Shown: positions 18,686 through 27,180, counted from the first letter of the stretch. The stretch: 46,980 nucleotides of DNA from an uncultured Microscilla sp. (GCF_947493425.1 NZ_CANLRP010000050.1:1-46980), one strand, 5' to 3'. Notes: generated by a model from the sequence alone, not told the origin. A program made the numbers and translations.

Positions 18686-19779
18686 TCCCCATCATTGTCA
18701 TTAAACGTCACAATGCCCCCCAGTGCATTCATCATGTCTACCTTGATAAGTACCACTAGCTCACGGGCAAGCTCATACGCTGCTTTTGTTTGTGTTTGGT
18801 CAGCACTTACAGCCTCATACAAAGTAGGTTGAATGGCAAGCACCGCCTGTTTGGTTTTGGCAATGTGTGCCACTATACGATTGGCAAGCGATTGCCCACT
18901 GCCCGACGCTTTCAATGCATTGAGGTAATCATCAAAACCATCGCCCAAATCACCCTTAAAAACCATCGTCATCATATCCAGGTTTGCCACCAAGTGCGCC
19001 AGCGAAGTTTTACTGCGCCAAGCCTCCGTTTTTTCGGGTTGAGGGCTGCCATCCTTGAGTTGCACCCCCAGCGGCACACCCAGTTTGGTATTGGCAACAA
19101 TTTCTGCCGTTTCAATCATTTTATTGGCAAGTGTATTGACGGCATCGTTGCCTCCCTGACTATTTTTAATAAAAGTCTGAAGATAATTGCCCCCGTTATT
19201 TGCCCACTCCTGCGCTACTGCCGTCACTTGCACTTCAATGTTTTGTGCTGCTGCCCTTACATAAGCCTTTCGGCGAATGGCTTGAGCATCGGTAGTAAAC
19301 AAAGCAAGCATTTGTTCCAGTGTTTTTTCGTGGTCGAACAGCAAAAACTCGATGGCTGGAAACCCCTTGGCGGCAACCCCCAGTGTAGCCACATAAGCCT
19401 GGTCGAGCATGATAGAAGCATCGCCCAACACACTCTCAATGATATGAGTACGGGCAGGGTTAAAGTCGATTTTGAGGCTGGTTTCCTGCATTTTGATAGG
19501 GCCAAAGTTAAAAAAAGCACAGCGTTCCCATTGTAGCGTTGCGGCTTGCCAGGCATTGCGCACCAATTGCAGGTTTTCGGCAGTAGTTTCGGTTTCAAAA
19601 GCCTGGGCAGCCTTTACCAAAGTGCTCATCTTTTGCTGCAAAGTGTTTAATTGTGGCACAATGATATTATTCCCCACATTTTCCAGAATGAGTTGACGGT
19701 TATAACCTTCTTGCTCTTGTTTAATACAGCCCAGCAAACCCCACAGGCAGCAGATATAAAGTAGTATATTTCTTTTCAT
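18682..19779 (-). CDS. Imelysin-family lipoprotein, His-less motif
   Basis: A 365-residue lipoprotein with lipobox LLGC (Cys18), anchored in the envelope. All-helical imelysin fold: residues 30-130 with NAWQAATLQWERCAFFNFGP, then the core GFPAIEFLLFD and a second helical half ending FNDNDGD. Imelysin-like proteins are linked to iron uptake and carry a GxHxxE signature. Here the position of the His is Pro (GFPAIE, residues 139-144), unlike the second imelysin of this locus (GYHAIE). Placed downstream of the di-heme gene (105 bases), it resembles the known pairing of two imelysins with a di-heme oxidoreductase-like protein. The last codons run into a palindromic repeat, which supplies the stop. 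Confidence 0.85.
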   Translation of the reverse strand: MKRNILLYICCLWGLLGCIKQEQEGYNRQLILENVGNNIIVPQLNTLQQKMSTLVKAAQAFETETTAENLQLVRNAWQAATLQWERCAFFNFGPIKMQETSLKIDFNPARTHIIESVLGDASIMLDQAYVATLGVAAKGFPAIEFLLFDHEKTLEQMLALFTTDAQAIRRKAYVRAAAQNIEVQVTAVAQEWANNGGNYLQTFIKNSQGGNDAVNTLANKMIETAEIVANTKLGVPLGVQLKDGSPQPEKTEAWRSKTSLAHLVANLDMMTMVFKGDLGDGFDDYLNALKASGSGQSLANRIVAHIAKTKQAVLAIQPTLYEAVSADQTQTKAAYELARELVVLIKVDMMNALGGIVTFNDNDGD

Positions 19780-19884
19780 CAGTTTATTTCGCAGACTATC
19801 ATCAATAGCCCACAGTGTTTGTTTTTATTATATTTGCAAATAGTATAATAAGAAGGCTCGGTAAATCCCAGCCCCGAATTTGCT

Positions 19885-21291
19885 CTAAAGCGATTCCAAA
19901 AACTTAATGACCGCCTGACGGTCACCTTTCGACAACCTCATGTACGCCTCCTTCGCTTTAACACCCTCACCACCGTGCCAAAGAATAGCCTCTTGTAAAC
20001 CGCGTGCCCGTCCATCGTGCATAAAATTGGTATGTCCATTTACCGTTTGTACCAAGCCAATGCCCCACAAAGGCGGAGTACGCCATTCTTTACCTGTTGC
20101 CTCAAAATCAGGGCGATTGTCCGCCAAACCGTCGCCCATGTCGTGCAACAACAAATCGGTATAAGGGCGAATGACCTGCCCCGACAGTTCTGGAAAGCCC
20201 TCAAGAGTACCCGTTGTAAACTTAGGCGTGTGGCAAGTCATACAACCAATTTTGCGAAACAACGCCTTGCCCTTAAGCACTTCACCATCTTGCCAGTTGC
20301 GGCGTGCAGGTACCGCCACCAAATGGTTATAAGCCGTTACCGCGTCCAGGTTTTCGGCGCTTATCTCAGGGCTACCCCCATTGGGTGCCTGTTGGCAGTT
20401 GATTTGCCCCGAAGTACAGTTTTCGTTAGGAAACAAAGGCGAAGTAATGCCCATATCGCCCAAAAAAGCCCCCGCTACTTGTTGTTTGAGCGTAGGTTTG
20501 TTGGCTTTCCAGCCAAACCTGCCCAGCGTCTTTTTTTCTTTCACCACATCCCACACATAGTTGGGGCGCCCCGACACCCCATCCTTGTTTATATCATTAG
20601 GATCGGCTTGCGCCAAAATATCTGTTTCGTTGATCGCCTGTAGTAGCCCCAAGCCAGGAATCATAGGAGCCACCCTGGGCGAAAAAAGTATTTGCGGCGA
20701 CATGGCGCCATAACCCAGGTTTTTGAAGGTATACACAGGCTTGCGTAAGGAATAGGTTTCGCCGTCATCAAACTTCCCCGCAATCTCTACATAGCTTAGT
20801 GCTACATTGCCCTCTGCCTTTACCCCCAGTATATGCTTGTTGTTGAGCTGGTTGCCATATATTGGGTCACCCAGAGGCCCTCCGTGTTCGGTTTGCCCCG
20901 GAATACTCAGCCTAATAAGCATAGACTCAAACACCCCACCCGGAGCAGGCGGTGTGCCTCGTCCGTCGTTTACGTGGCACCCCGCACACGACACCGCATT
21001 AAACAATGGTCCCAAGCCATCGCGAGCGGTAGTAGAGGCAGGCGCCGATACCCAGGGGTTGCGGAAAAACGAGTTGCCGACAAAAAAATGGTCAAAATTT
21101 TCATTACTCAGGTTGCGCACCGACTTGTCAAAAGCCTTGGTGCTGCTGGCAAAAACCGTAGTTTCGCCTCCCGAAAGTTCTTCATTCTCTTCGGGCATCA
21201 ACATTTCTGTTTCTGACTGGCAACTTATAAAAACTACACTACAGTAAGCCAGTAAACTAAGAAAAAGCGTAAGGGATCTGATATGTTTCAT
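19885..21291 (-). CDS. Di-heme oxidoreductase-like c-type lipoprotein (DUF1111)
   Basis: A 468-residue envelope lipoprotein (signal peptide with lipobox VFISC, Cys24) of the di-haem oxidoreductase / DUF1111 family, often annotated 'thiol oxidoreductase'. Two c-type heme sites are visible: CAGCH (102-106) and CMTCH (350-354). Family signatures also include GLGPLFNAVSCAGCHVNDGR, RFGWKANKPTLKQQVAGAF, MGITSPLFP and WRTPPLWGIGL followed by NFMHDGRARGLQEAILWHGGE at the C terminus. Such proteins are typically encoded with imelysins in iron-linked loci, as here, and may handle redox of iron or a ligand in the periplasm; the reaction is not established. The start at 21291 is used because it opens the signal peptide; an upstream in-frame start at 21339 is less likely. 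Confidence 0.9.
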   Translation of the reverse strand: MKHIRSLTLFLSLLAYCSVVFISCQSETEMLMPEENEELSGGETTVFASSTKAFDKSVRNLSNENFDHFFVGNSFFRNPWVSAPASTTARDGLGPLFNAVSCAGCHVNDGRGTPPAPGGVFESMLIRLSIPGQTEHGGPLGDPIYGNQLNNKHILGVKAEGNVALSYVEIAGKFDDGETYSLRKPVYTFKNLGYGAMSPQILFSPRVAPMIPGLGLLQAINETDILAQADPNDINKDGVSGRPNYVWDVVKEKKTLGRFGWKANKPTLKQQVAGAFLGDMGITSPLFPNENCTSGQINCQQAPNGGSPEISAENLDAVTAYNHLVAVPARRNWQDGEVLKGKALFRKIGCMTCHTPKFTTGTLEGFPELSGQVIRPYTDLLLHDMGDGLADNRPDFEATGKEWRTPPLWGIGLVQTVNGHTNFMHDGRARGLQEAILWHGGEGVKAKEAYMRLSKGDRQAVIKFLESL

Positions 21292-21652
21292 TGGTAGGGA
21301 ATTGGCAGTTATTGAAATCTTTGCATAGAGGCATAACAATAGTCCGCAGTGATTTTAGTCAAAGTTGTTTGCTGATTAACTTCGTTGAGCACCGATATAC
21401 ATCGGTATCTAAGGACTCGCCAGAGGCTCGGTTATCAGTCATTGATGAATTTAAAAACTATTTAATTGGGTGTTTAGGCATAAAACCGAAACACTTTTAA
21501 AAATAAAGTGAGTACACAATCTCAATATAAAATACTGGTTTACAGCATTTAACAAGGTGAACATTTACTCGAATCAGCTATGGACTATCGACTAAATACT
21601 ATGGACTATTGGGCATAAGTAAACTGCAATTAACCGTTTGGATAGGTATAAA

Positions 21653-21732
21653 ACAAGCAATAATACCTGCCAAGTTTCAAAAACCTGGCAGGTAGGCTGT
21701 TAAGAATTTTAAAAAAGTGCCCCACGTTTTTG
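21653..21732 (+). repeat. Left arm of large inverted repeat
   Basis: Runs from ACAAGCAATAATACCTGCCA through GGTAGGCTGTTAAGAAT to CCCCACGTTTTTG. The reverse complement of 21929-21991 matches both ends and the middle. This arm contains 18 extra bases that complete a REP-like hairpin (21664-21694) where the other arm keeps only ACCTGCCAGGTAGG. Confidence 0.75.
21664..21694. repeat. REP-like palindrome 2
   Basis: Arms TACCTGCCAAGTTT and AACCTGGCAGGTA form a near-perfect hairpin. It belongs with those at 13601-13635 and 33608-33637. Confidence 0.7.
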
Positions 21733-21928
21733 AGGAAACTTTTATGATTTTAAAAATAAGGTAAACATTCTTTGTCTAATACAAGATACCCAAATTTTTC
21801 TTTTCCTGCAAAAATAGCCATTACTACGTTACAGGGTATATTTTAAAGAAAAATCAGTTTTGGTTTATCCAATCAAGGTAGGCAAACAATTCCTTGAAAG
21901 TTGTGATAATCTCATGGTATTTCTAAAC

Positions 21929-21991
21929 CAAAAACGTGGGGAAGAAATTACCAGATTCTTAACAGCCTACCTGGCAGGTATTATTGCTTGT
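21929..21991 (-). repeat. Right arm of large inverted repeat
   Basis: CAAAAACGTGGGG ... ATTCTTAACAGCCTACCTGG ... ATTATTGCTTGT, the inverse of 21653-21732. It sits 12 bases past the stop of the imelysin gene at 22004, so on the minus strand the transcript could fold the two arms into a long stem with a spacer of about 196 bases. Confidence 0.75.
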
Positions 21992-22003
21992 AGCTTTATA
22001 AAC

Positions 22004-23182
22004 TTATTTCAAAGCGTCAGAAGTTTCCAGCGTAAGGTTGCCTAAGTTGAGCTTTTGAGCAATCAACTCAATAGAGCGGGTTTGGGCTCTCAAAGCGGTA
22101 ATAGCTGCCTCCACGCGTTGGTTTCCAGCAGTATTGCCCTGGCTTATTTCCTTGTCGAAGGGTGCTTGAATGGCAACTGTAGCGGCTTTAGTAGCTTCCA
22201 GCTCGGTTTTTATTTGGGCATATAGCTCTTTGTCTGCTACCTCTACCAACGAGGCAATGCCCTTGCCCGTGATACTGCCGTAAGTACCCCAGTATACATT
22301 ATAAATCCCTTGAGCATTGGTTACTATATCGCGGTGAGTGTTATCGCTAAAGCAAGAGTGTTCGTCTTCCTGGTCGTGATTAAACAAAGCTACTTTCATA
22401 CGCTCTCCGGCAAGCTCTGCTTCAGACAAGCTACCCATGCCGGTCAAAATTCTTACTACCGACTTGTTACCATCCCCTATAAAACTAATGCGGTAGCTGG
22501 CACCTTCTGCCCAGGCATCTCTCACTGTTTTTAAGTCTTCGAGCAATAAATCAATCGTTACCTGCAAATATTTTTTGCGTCGGTCGGCATTGGTAGCCGT
22601 AGTATAGTCAGTAAAAGCACGTTGTCCGGCGTTACTGTAGTCGCCACCAGGGTTGGTGTCTTGTCCCCACAACAAAAACTCAATGGCATGGTAGCCAATG
22701 CTGATATTCTTTTCACCACCTTTTTCATTATTACTTCTCAATGTAGCAGCATCAATGGTCTGGGTTACATCATTGATGATCCCAGCTGTGGCATTGCCCG
22801 CTACATAATCTATAAAATTTTCGTCCAGTGGCCATGCGTTGATTGCCCCCTCTGGTCCAGTAGCAGAGTTGTCGATAGGACCCTCGTAAAAACGAAAAAC
22901 CTCGGTTTGCCCATAGGGTTCGCGGGCGTCTTTCCAGGCTTGCTTGGCAGCATCAAACTTGGTTTGGTCGGGGTTGGCCACAAAAGCGTCAATACTTGTT
23001 TTGAGCGCTGCCACCTTATCATAGCTATCGCTATAGCTCTGATAAGCTATGTTGGCGTAAGTTGTCAATACCTCAATTACCTGAGTGGGGTTAGGGGTAG
23101 GAGTAGTAGTTTCTTCTTTTTTTTTGCAGGCATTGAGTAACATTACAAATACCAGCAGGGGTAATACTTTAGTAAGTCGCAT
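22004..23182 (-). CDS. Imelysin-family peptidase-like lipoprotein
   Basis: A 392-residue lipoprotein (lipobox LLNAC, Cys19, then a Lys/Glu/Thr/Pro-rich tether). The imelysin core is intact: QAWKDAREPYGQTEVFRF and EGAINAWPLDENFIDYV in the first half, then the GxHxxE signature as GYHAIE (163-168) in SIGYHAIEFLLWGQD, and the second half with HDQEDEHSCFSDNTH. The imelysin family is connected with iron acquisition, the motif being the proposed metal or ligand site; peptidase activity is historical and unproven. It is the first gene of the likely imelysin/di-heme/imelysin locus on the minus strand, with a promoter matching the Bacteroidota consensus just upstream (23221-23252). The start at 23182 opens the signal peptide. 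Confidence 0.9.
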   Translation of the reverse strand: MRLTKVLPLLVFVMLLNACKKKEETTTPTPNPTQVIEVLTTYANIAYQSYSDSYDKVAALKTSIDAFVANPDQTKFDAAKQAWKDAREPYGQTEVFRFYEGPIDNSATGPEGAINAWPLDENFIDYVAGNATAGIINDVTQTIDAATLRSNNEKGGEKNISIGYHAIEFLLWGQDTNPGGDYSNAGQRAFTDYTTATNADRRKKYLQVTIDLLLEDLKTVRDAWAEGASYRISFIGDGNKSVVRILTGMGSLSEAELAGERMKVALFNHDQEDEHSCFSDNTHRDIVTNAQGIYNVYWGTYGSITGKGIASLVEVADKELYAQIKTELEATKAATVAIQAPFDKEISQGNTAGNQRVEAAITALRAQTRSIELIAQKLNLGNLTLETSDALK

Positions 23183-23220
23183 TGTGCTATCCTTATTTAG
23201 ACTTGTTAAAAATAATACGG

Positions 23221-23252
23221 CAAATATAAAATTATTTTATTCAAATAATCAA
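23221..23252 (-). promoter_or_regulatory. Bacteroidota-type promoter of the imelysin locus
   Basis: On the minus strand TTG (23252-23250), a 21-base AT-rich spacer, and an exact TATATTTG (23228-23221). The expected transcription start near 23214 leaves a leader of about 30 bases. Confidence 0.6.
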
Positions 23253-23474
23253 CAGTCTACCGCATTTAGTCCATCACCCACCACCCACTCGAGCATACAT
23301 TCGCTTTACTCAATTGTGAGAATCAGTCAATTATAATAAAATTATTTTTTGATATTTTTTTTCATCCGGTAGGTGCGCTTGCCAATGTACATCGGTAGGA
23401 GGTCAAAAAATTGGTGTAGGCATGTTAAAATTGTATGATGGTAGAATGACAACACATAATGCCAATATATATTG

Positions 23475-23635
23475 ATAAGGAATGGTACCAAAATAAATTT
23501 ACATTCTTAACCTCATCTTTCGCTGACAGAATTCGTTAAAAAAACTTGTCGTAGCGCTGCTATGCCGCGTTTTTTTGCCTCTCCTGCCAACAAAATATTT
23601 TGGCGTTAGAACTTTATTTTTACACCATTCCTAAG
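23475..23635 (-). repeat. Palindromic MITE-like element, family 1, divergent copy C
   Basis: Ends AAGGAATGGTACCAAAATAAA and its inverse TTTATTTTTACACCATTCCT. Read on the minus strand it shares with copies A and B the terminal words, the central CATAGCAGCGCTACG (23550-23564 on plus as CGTAGCGCTGCTATG) and the AATGTAAATTTATTTT end, while the arms between have diverged almost completely. Confidence 0.7.
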
Positions 23636-23652
23636 AAGATATTCAGCGATCG

Positions 23653-23695
23653 ACCAAAAAAAAACCGCAGATGTTGGTAACACCCACGGCTGGTC
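23653..23695 (-). terminator. Rho-independent terminator of def
   Basis: Minus strand: stem CCGTGGGTGTT / AACATCTGCGG with G-U pairs, followed by a run of nine T. An outer GACCAGCC / GGTC pairing is also possible. It lies just past the def stop. Confidence 0.7.
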
Positions 23696-23717
23696 AATTC
23701 TTTATAATACAGCACAT

Positions 23718-24269
23718 TTACTTTTTCGCTGCCGGAAAACGCATCCTGTAATCAACCCGCACATCGCCCTTGCTTATTTTGGTAAGGCGCGACTTGAGCA
23801 AACGTTTCTTAAAACCCGAAAGGTAATCGGTAAACAATACCCCTTCTATATGGTCGTATTCGTGCTGAATCACCCTTGCTGCCATACCATCATACTCTGC
23901 TTCGTGTTCTTTCCAGTCGAGGTCAAAGTATTTGATACGAATTTTAGGCTGTCGGCTTACATTCTCTCTTATGTCAGGAATACTCAAACAACCTTCTTCA
24001 AATGCCCATTCGGTACCTTCTTCTTCCAGTATCACCGGGTTAATAAAAGCCATTTTCATGTCTTGTAACGCCTCATCCATTGGTTCAGGATCAATCACAA
24101 ACAAACGCAGACTTTTGCCTATTTGCGGAGCCGCCAGCCCTACGCCGTGTGCCTCATACATGGTTTCAAACATATTTTCTACCAGTTCACTTATGTCAGT
24201 CCCTGGCTCTATTTCCTCAGCTTTTTTCTTCAATACGGGGTCACCGTAAGCCACAATCGGATAAATCAT
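23718..24269 (-). CDS. def: Peptide deformylase
   Basis: A 183-residue metalloenzyme that removes the formyl group from nascent N termini. All three family motifs are intact: HGVGLAAPQIG (41-51), EEGCLSIP (Cys94 as metal ligand) and QHEYDHIEG (His136, Glu137, His140). The length matches bacterial type I enzymes. It is followed by a strong terminator at 23653-23695. The gene order ruvX-def on one strand is common in Bacteroidota, but here they are separated by about 0.5 kb of repeat-like DNA, so independent transcription is likely. Confidence 0.97.
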   Translation of the reverse strand: MIYPIVAYGDPVLKKKAEEIEPGTDISELVENMFETMYEAHGVGLAAPQIGKSLRLFVIDPEPMDEALQDMKMAFINPVILEEEGTEWAFEEGCLSIPDIRENVSRQPKIRIKYFDLDWKEHEAEYDGMAARVIQHEYDHIEGVLFTDYLSGFKKRLLKSRLTKISKGDVRVDYRMRFPAAKK

Positions 24270-24786
24270 TGTATATCAAAATTTTTATTATTACTTATAC
24301 TTTAGTCGATAGATTAGTAGTCCGTAGCCCCGACAAGGTTCCCCGTAAACGGGATGTCGGCATAGCCTCCACTAGGGACTAGGTGCAAGGTTCTAGGTAT
24401 ACCTTGTTCCCTAAGTAGCTACACTTTTTCTATCACATTGATTTTTAGCAATTTATAAAAAGCGTAGTTAAAAGTTTTGTGGTTTGCTTAGCTCTTGTTT
24501 GACTGAAAGTTATGGGGGTGCTTTAGCCCATAGCCCCCACAGGGTAAATCCTTAGGTGCCGATGTATATTTAAACCCCTTGCTATAATACAATGAAAGTC
24601 CGGGAGTTTGCCCTTATGAAGTGTAAACAAGCGTGAATTAAAGGCTTTTTGAGTGGAAAATTTTATTGGCAAAGTTTATTTTCCTGGCATAATTCACTTA
24701 TGATCAATTAAACCCACGTACGCTCCTAATTCTTAATTGAAAACTATAAAAACCCCGTTTCGCGAACCATAAAACCACTTAAACTA
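24270..24786. other. Repeat-rich gap between def and ruvX
   Basis: Holds a nested hairpin at about 24332-24362 (outer CCGACA / TGTCGG, inner CCCGT / ACGGG), the block repeated in inverted form at 33-82 (24371-24421), and an inverted variant of the dispersed motif (GGTGCCGATGTATAT near 24557). No gene. Confidence 0.5.
24371..24421. repeat. Intergenic repeat block, inverted copy at 33-82
   Basis: ACTAGGGACTAGGTG ... TTCTAGGTATACCTTGTT ... AGTAGCT, matching the reverse complement of 33-82 with short mismatches. Confidence 0.45.
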
Positions 24787-25203
24787 TCACAACTGCATTT
24801 TCTCCAGGTAAGACTGCAATATGACTACCGCACTCACCTTGTCTATGTTGCCCTTTTCGCGGCGATACTTCTTCGTAGTACCCCCGGCAATCATTGCATT
24901 GAGGGCTATTTTAGAGGTAAATCGCTCGTCGTGAGTTTCTATATCCGTGTCCGGGAAATTTTTCTTGAGTAAATTAAGAAAAGCTTCTACGTGTTTGGTA
25001 GCATGGCTTTCGGTGCCGTCCAATCGTTTGGGCATGCCTACTACAAACAACTCAATGCCTTCTTGCTCGTGGTAGTCTTTCAAAAACTGGATAACATCTT
25101 TTGAGTGAACAGTGTCTAAGGCAGTAGCAATAATTTTGAGTGGATCAGTCACCGCCAATCCTACCCTTTTGGTTCCATAGTCAATGGCAACAATACGCGG
25201 CAT
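24787..25203 (-). CDS. ruvX: RuvX/YqgF pre-16S rRNA nuclease family protein
   Basis: A 138-residue RNase H-fold protein of the YqgF (RuvX) family, thought to process the 5' end of 16S rRNA and formerly proposed as a Holliday-junction resolvase. Visible signatures: the N-terminal IVAIDYGTKRVGLAVTD with catalytic Asp8, VVGMPKRLDGTESH in the middle, DERFTSKIALNAM (second acidic site) and the C-terminal DKVSAVVILQSYLE with the last catalytic Asp. The length is normal. An exact TAATTTTG box lies at 25263-25270 (minus strand), but I see no matching -33 element, so the promoter is only suggestive. Confidence 0.94.
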   Translation of the reverse strand: MPRIVAIDYGTKRVGLAVTDPLKIIATALDTVHSKDVIQFLKDYHEQEGIELFVVGMPKRLDGTESHATKHVEAFLNLLKKNFPDTDIETHDERFTSKIALNAMIAGGTTKKYRREKGNIDKVSAVVILQSYLEKMQL

Positions 25204-25348
25204 ATCAACAATTTAGTTAGAAACATTATTTTGTAAATTGGGTTATCGTCCCATCTACTGCACAAAATTAGACAAATCTCTACTGATTAGCGCGCGATTC
25301 AATAGTTAATTTTATTTATATAACCCTGGAGGGCACAAAATCAAGGGT

Positions 25349-26092
25349 TTAGTTATAGTGATGACGTTTTTTAAGCATCTGTTTTACCTTTAGTTCCAGC
25401 TGCAATGCCTTGGGAAACAGAATTTGATTTTCTATTTTGGCATGTACCTGCAAGTCCTTTTCCAATGCCTGTAACTCCATAAAAAGTACCCGCAGGTGTA
25501 AGTGAGCATTGTGGTCAAGGTAGTAATTGTTGGTAATATCTCTGATGCCCTTCATTTCGTCATCGTGAGTGTCGTGCTCAATGGCAAGCAAATGCACTTG
25601 ATTTTTCTCCATTTCATAATGCAACTTGCTGGCATTGTAATGCCCTTGTGAGGCACCCATTAAAAGCATTACATATCGGAAAAAAGTATCTTCTTCTTCA
25701 TGGATATGATGAATGAAATCTTCGGCAAATAAAGGAAAGAGTAACTGAAGATCGCGGATAGTATGAGCGTTTCCTATTGTTTGAGGGTCAAGGTTTTCAA
25801 TCAACGACGCCATATAAGGCAACTTTTCGTTGATAAACACATAATGGGCATGACGCAAGTACTCAATCACCAAGTCTGCCGGGTAAGTATTGAGGGGAAG
25901 TTCTTTAGGTTGGTGATGGATAGCCTCAAGGCTACTCACTACCTTTTCTACGTTGAGATTTCTCGCCTTACAAACCTGAGCAAGCGTATCGTCTGAGTAA
26001 TTGTAGAACTCAATACCAAAATAGTGTAATACAGCAGCGTATACATAATTTTCGGTCACTAGTTCGTTTATTTTTTTGGCCACTAACCTCAT
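25349..26092 (-). CDS. ScdA/RIC-like hemerythrin-domain protein
   Basis: A 247-residue cytoplasmic protein that resembles the di-iron iron-sulfur-cluster repair proteins (ScdA/YtfE/RIC). Residues about 10-55 follow the ScdA_N (DUF542) pattern, with VLHYFGIEFYNYSDDTLAQVCKARNLNVEKVVSSLE, but lack the paired cysteines usually found after FGI(D/E). Residues about 75-235 form a hemerythrin-like four-helix bundle with likely iron ligands in HAHYVFINEKLP, HHIHEEEDTFF, IEHDTHDDEM and HAKIENQILFP. It could act in repair of nitrosatively or oxidatively damaged clusters or in O2/NO sensing. The missing cysteines make a strict repair role less sure. Single gene; no regulator adjacent. Confidence 0.8.
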   Translation of the reverse strand: MRLVAKKINELVTENYVYAAVLHYFGIEFYNYSDDTLAQVCKARNLNVEKVVSSLEAIHHQPKELPLNTYPADLVIEYLRHAHYVFINEKLPYMASLIENLDPQTIGNAHTIRDLQLLFPLFAEDFIHHIHEEEDTFFRYVMLLMGASQGHYNASKLHYEMEKNQVHLLAIEHDTHDDEMKGIRDITNNYYLDHNAHLHLRVLFMELQALEKDLQVHAKIENQILFPKALQLELKVKQMLKKRHHYN

Positions 26093-26311
26093 ATACTTGT
26101 TCCTAAATTTTGAGACTGTAAGATGATATAGTAATAGATAAAGTAAATAAGTACTAATACAGCATTAAATACGGCTAACAAGTAGTTATTGTTAGCTTAT
26201 GATGAGCGAGTTAGCCTTACTTTTAGCTGATCGTTAATTATACCAATATGTATTGGCATTCAAGGCTTGCGGCTACTTGCTATATAGAAAGTGCTTAGCA
26301 AAAATAAAAAA

Positions 26312-27085
26312 TTAAACCTTTTTACACAAATACACAATTTCTTTAGAAGGCAATGAATATTTTTCTACCAATGCCTTGTCCAGATGCATCACATAATCAT
26401 CTTCTATTACTTCAAAACCACCCTGTTGCAAACGTATGCCATAGTCGGTACCATACATGCGTACGTGGTCTTCTTGTCCAAAAGCCTTGAAACGCTCCGA
26501 TGGACTGGTAATGTTGGCATCTTCGTAAGTAAGCTCTAGCCCTTCTGCGATAAAAGGCACTTGAATAATAGCCCAACCACCAGGCTTTAGTACACGGTGA
26601 ATCTCACTCATTGCCTTGATGTCATCATCTACATGTTCCATTACGTGGTTGCAAAAAGCCACGTCAAAAGTATTTGCGTCAAAGGGAATGTCATGCACAT
26701 CCATTTTTACCTTGGCAAGCGGCGACTCTAAGTCGGCCGTGATATAGTCGAGGTTAGGCATTTTGTCAAACCGTTTGATAAAACAAGCCTCAGGAGCAAT
26801 GTGTAATACCTTGAGTTGATCATTAAAAAAATTGGTTTTTTCTTTTAAGTACAAATGCATCAGGCGGTGCCGCTCCAGCGATAAGCAATTGGGACACAAA
26901 GCATTGTTTCGTGCCGACTCACCCCTGCCATAAGGCAGAAACTTCTTGAAATTTTTGCTACATACTGGGCAGTGTACCTTATTTCCCCGGTAAAATATGG
27001 CCAAAACTTTGAGCGCCAGCGGGCTTATAATTTGTAAATACTTTCTTGGAACTCGTCTAATGATCCAGCTAATGAGTTTTTTCAT
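26312..27085 (-). CDS. SAM-dependent methyltransferase with Cys4 zinc-finger-like N terminus
   Basis: A 257-residue class I methyltransferase. Near the N terminus, after a hydrophobic/basic stretch, CPVCSKNFKKF and ALCPNCLSLERHRL form a C-x2-C ... C-x2-C metal-binding module. The Rossmann core follows: VLHIAPEACFIKRF (motif I region), DYITADLESPLAKVKMDVHDIPF (motif II) and FDVAFCNHVMEHVDDDIKAMSEI, then RVLKPGGWAIIQVPF (post-motifs). This layout occurs in Bacteroidota methyltransferases near cell-surface glycan genes; the substrate is unknown. The ATG at 27085 is preferred over a TTG at 27100. A TAGCTTTG box is at 27117-27110 on the minus strand. It is divergent from the SDR gene, so the two may share a regulatory region. 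Confidence 0.85.
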   Translation of the reverse strand: MKKLISWIIRRVPRKYLQIISPLALKVLAIFYRGNKVHCPVCSKNFKKFLPYGRGESARNNALCPNCLSLERHRLMHLYLKEKTNFFNDQLKVLHIAPEACFIKRFDKMPNLDYITADLESPLAKVKMDVHDIPFDANTFDVAFCNHVMEHVDDDIKAMSEIHRVLKPGGWAIIQVPFIAEGLELTYEDANITSPSERFKAFGQEDHVRMYGTDYGIRLQQGGFEVIEDDYVMHLDKALVEKYSLPSKEIVYLCKKV

Positions 27086-27109
27086 GAAGGTCAAAATCAA
27101 ATGTAACTA

Positions 27110-27144
27110 CAAAGCTACGGCTAAAGTCTGAAAAAATGAAGCAA
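27110..27144 (-). promoter_or_regulatory. Possible promoter of the methyltransferase
   Basis: Exact TAGCTTTG at 27117-27110 (minus strand) with a TTG at 27144-27142, but the 24-base spacer is longer than the usual 19-21. Confidence 0.3.
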
Positions 27145-27180
27145 ACAAAATACACAAGTGACTTCTGCCAACGATAAAAG

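Larger units (their letters stand above)
21340..22003. other. Long intergenic gap with inverted repeat and repeats
   Basis: Lies inside the imelysin/di-heme locus. It holds a copy of the dispersed ACCGATATACATCGGT motif (about 21390-21420), a REP-like hairpin (21664-21694) and the two arms of a large inverted repeat (21653-21732 and 21929-21991). No gene is visible. Its length argues that the two genes either have separate promoters or have been pushed apart by repeat insertion. Confidence 0.6.
23183..23717. other. Intergenic gap with palindromic element and terminator
   Basis: Contains the imelysin promoter, a CAATGTACATCGG variant of the dispersed motif near 23387, a divergent family 1 palindromic element (23475-23635) and the def terminator (23653-23695). 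No gene. Confidence 0.6.

Noticed and set aside
21860..22045. Small gene between the inverted-repeat arms
   Set aside because: The frame runs through the right repeat arm and into the antisense of the imelysin gene. It has no recognisable motif or upstream signal.
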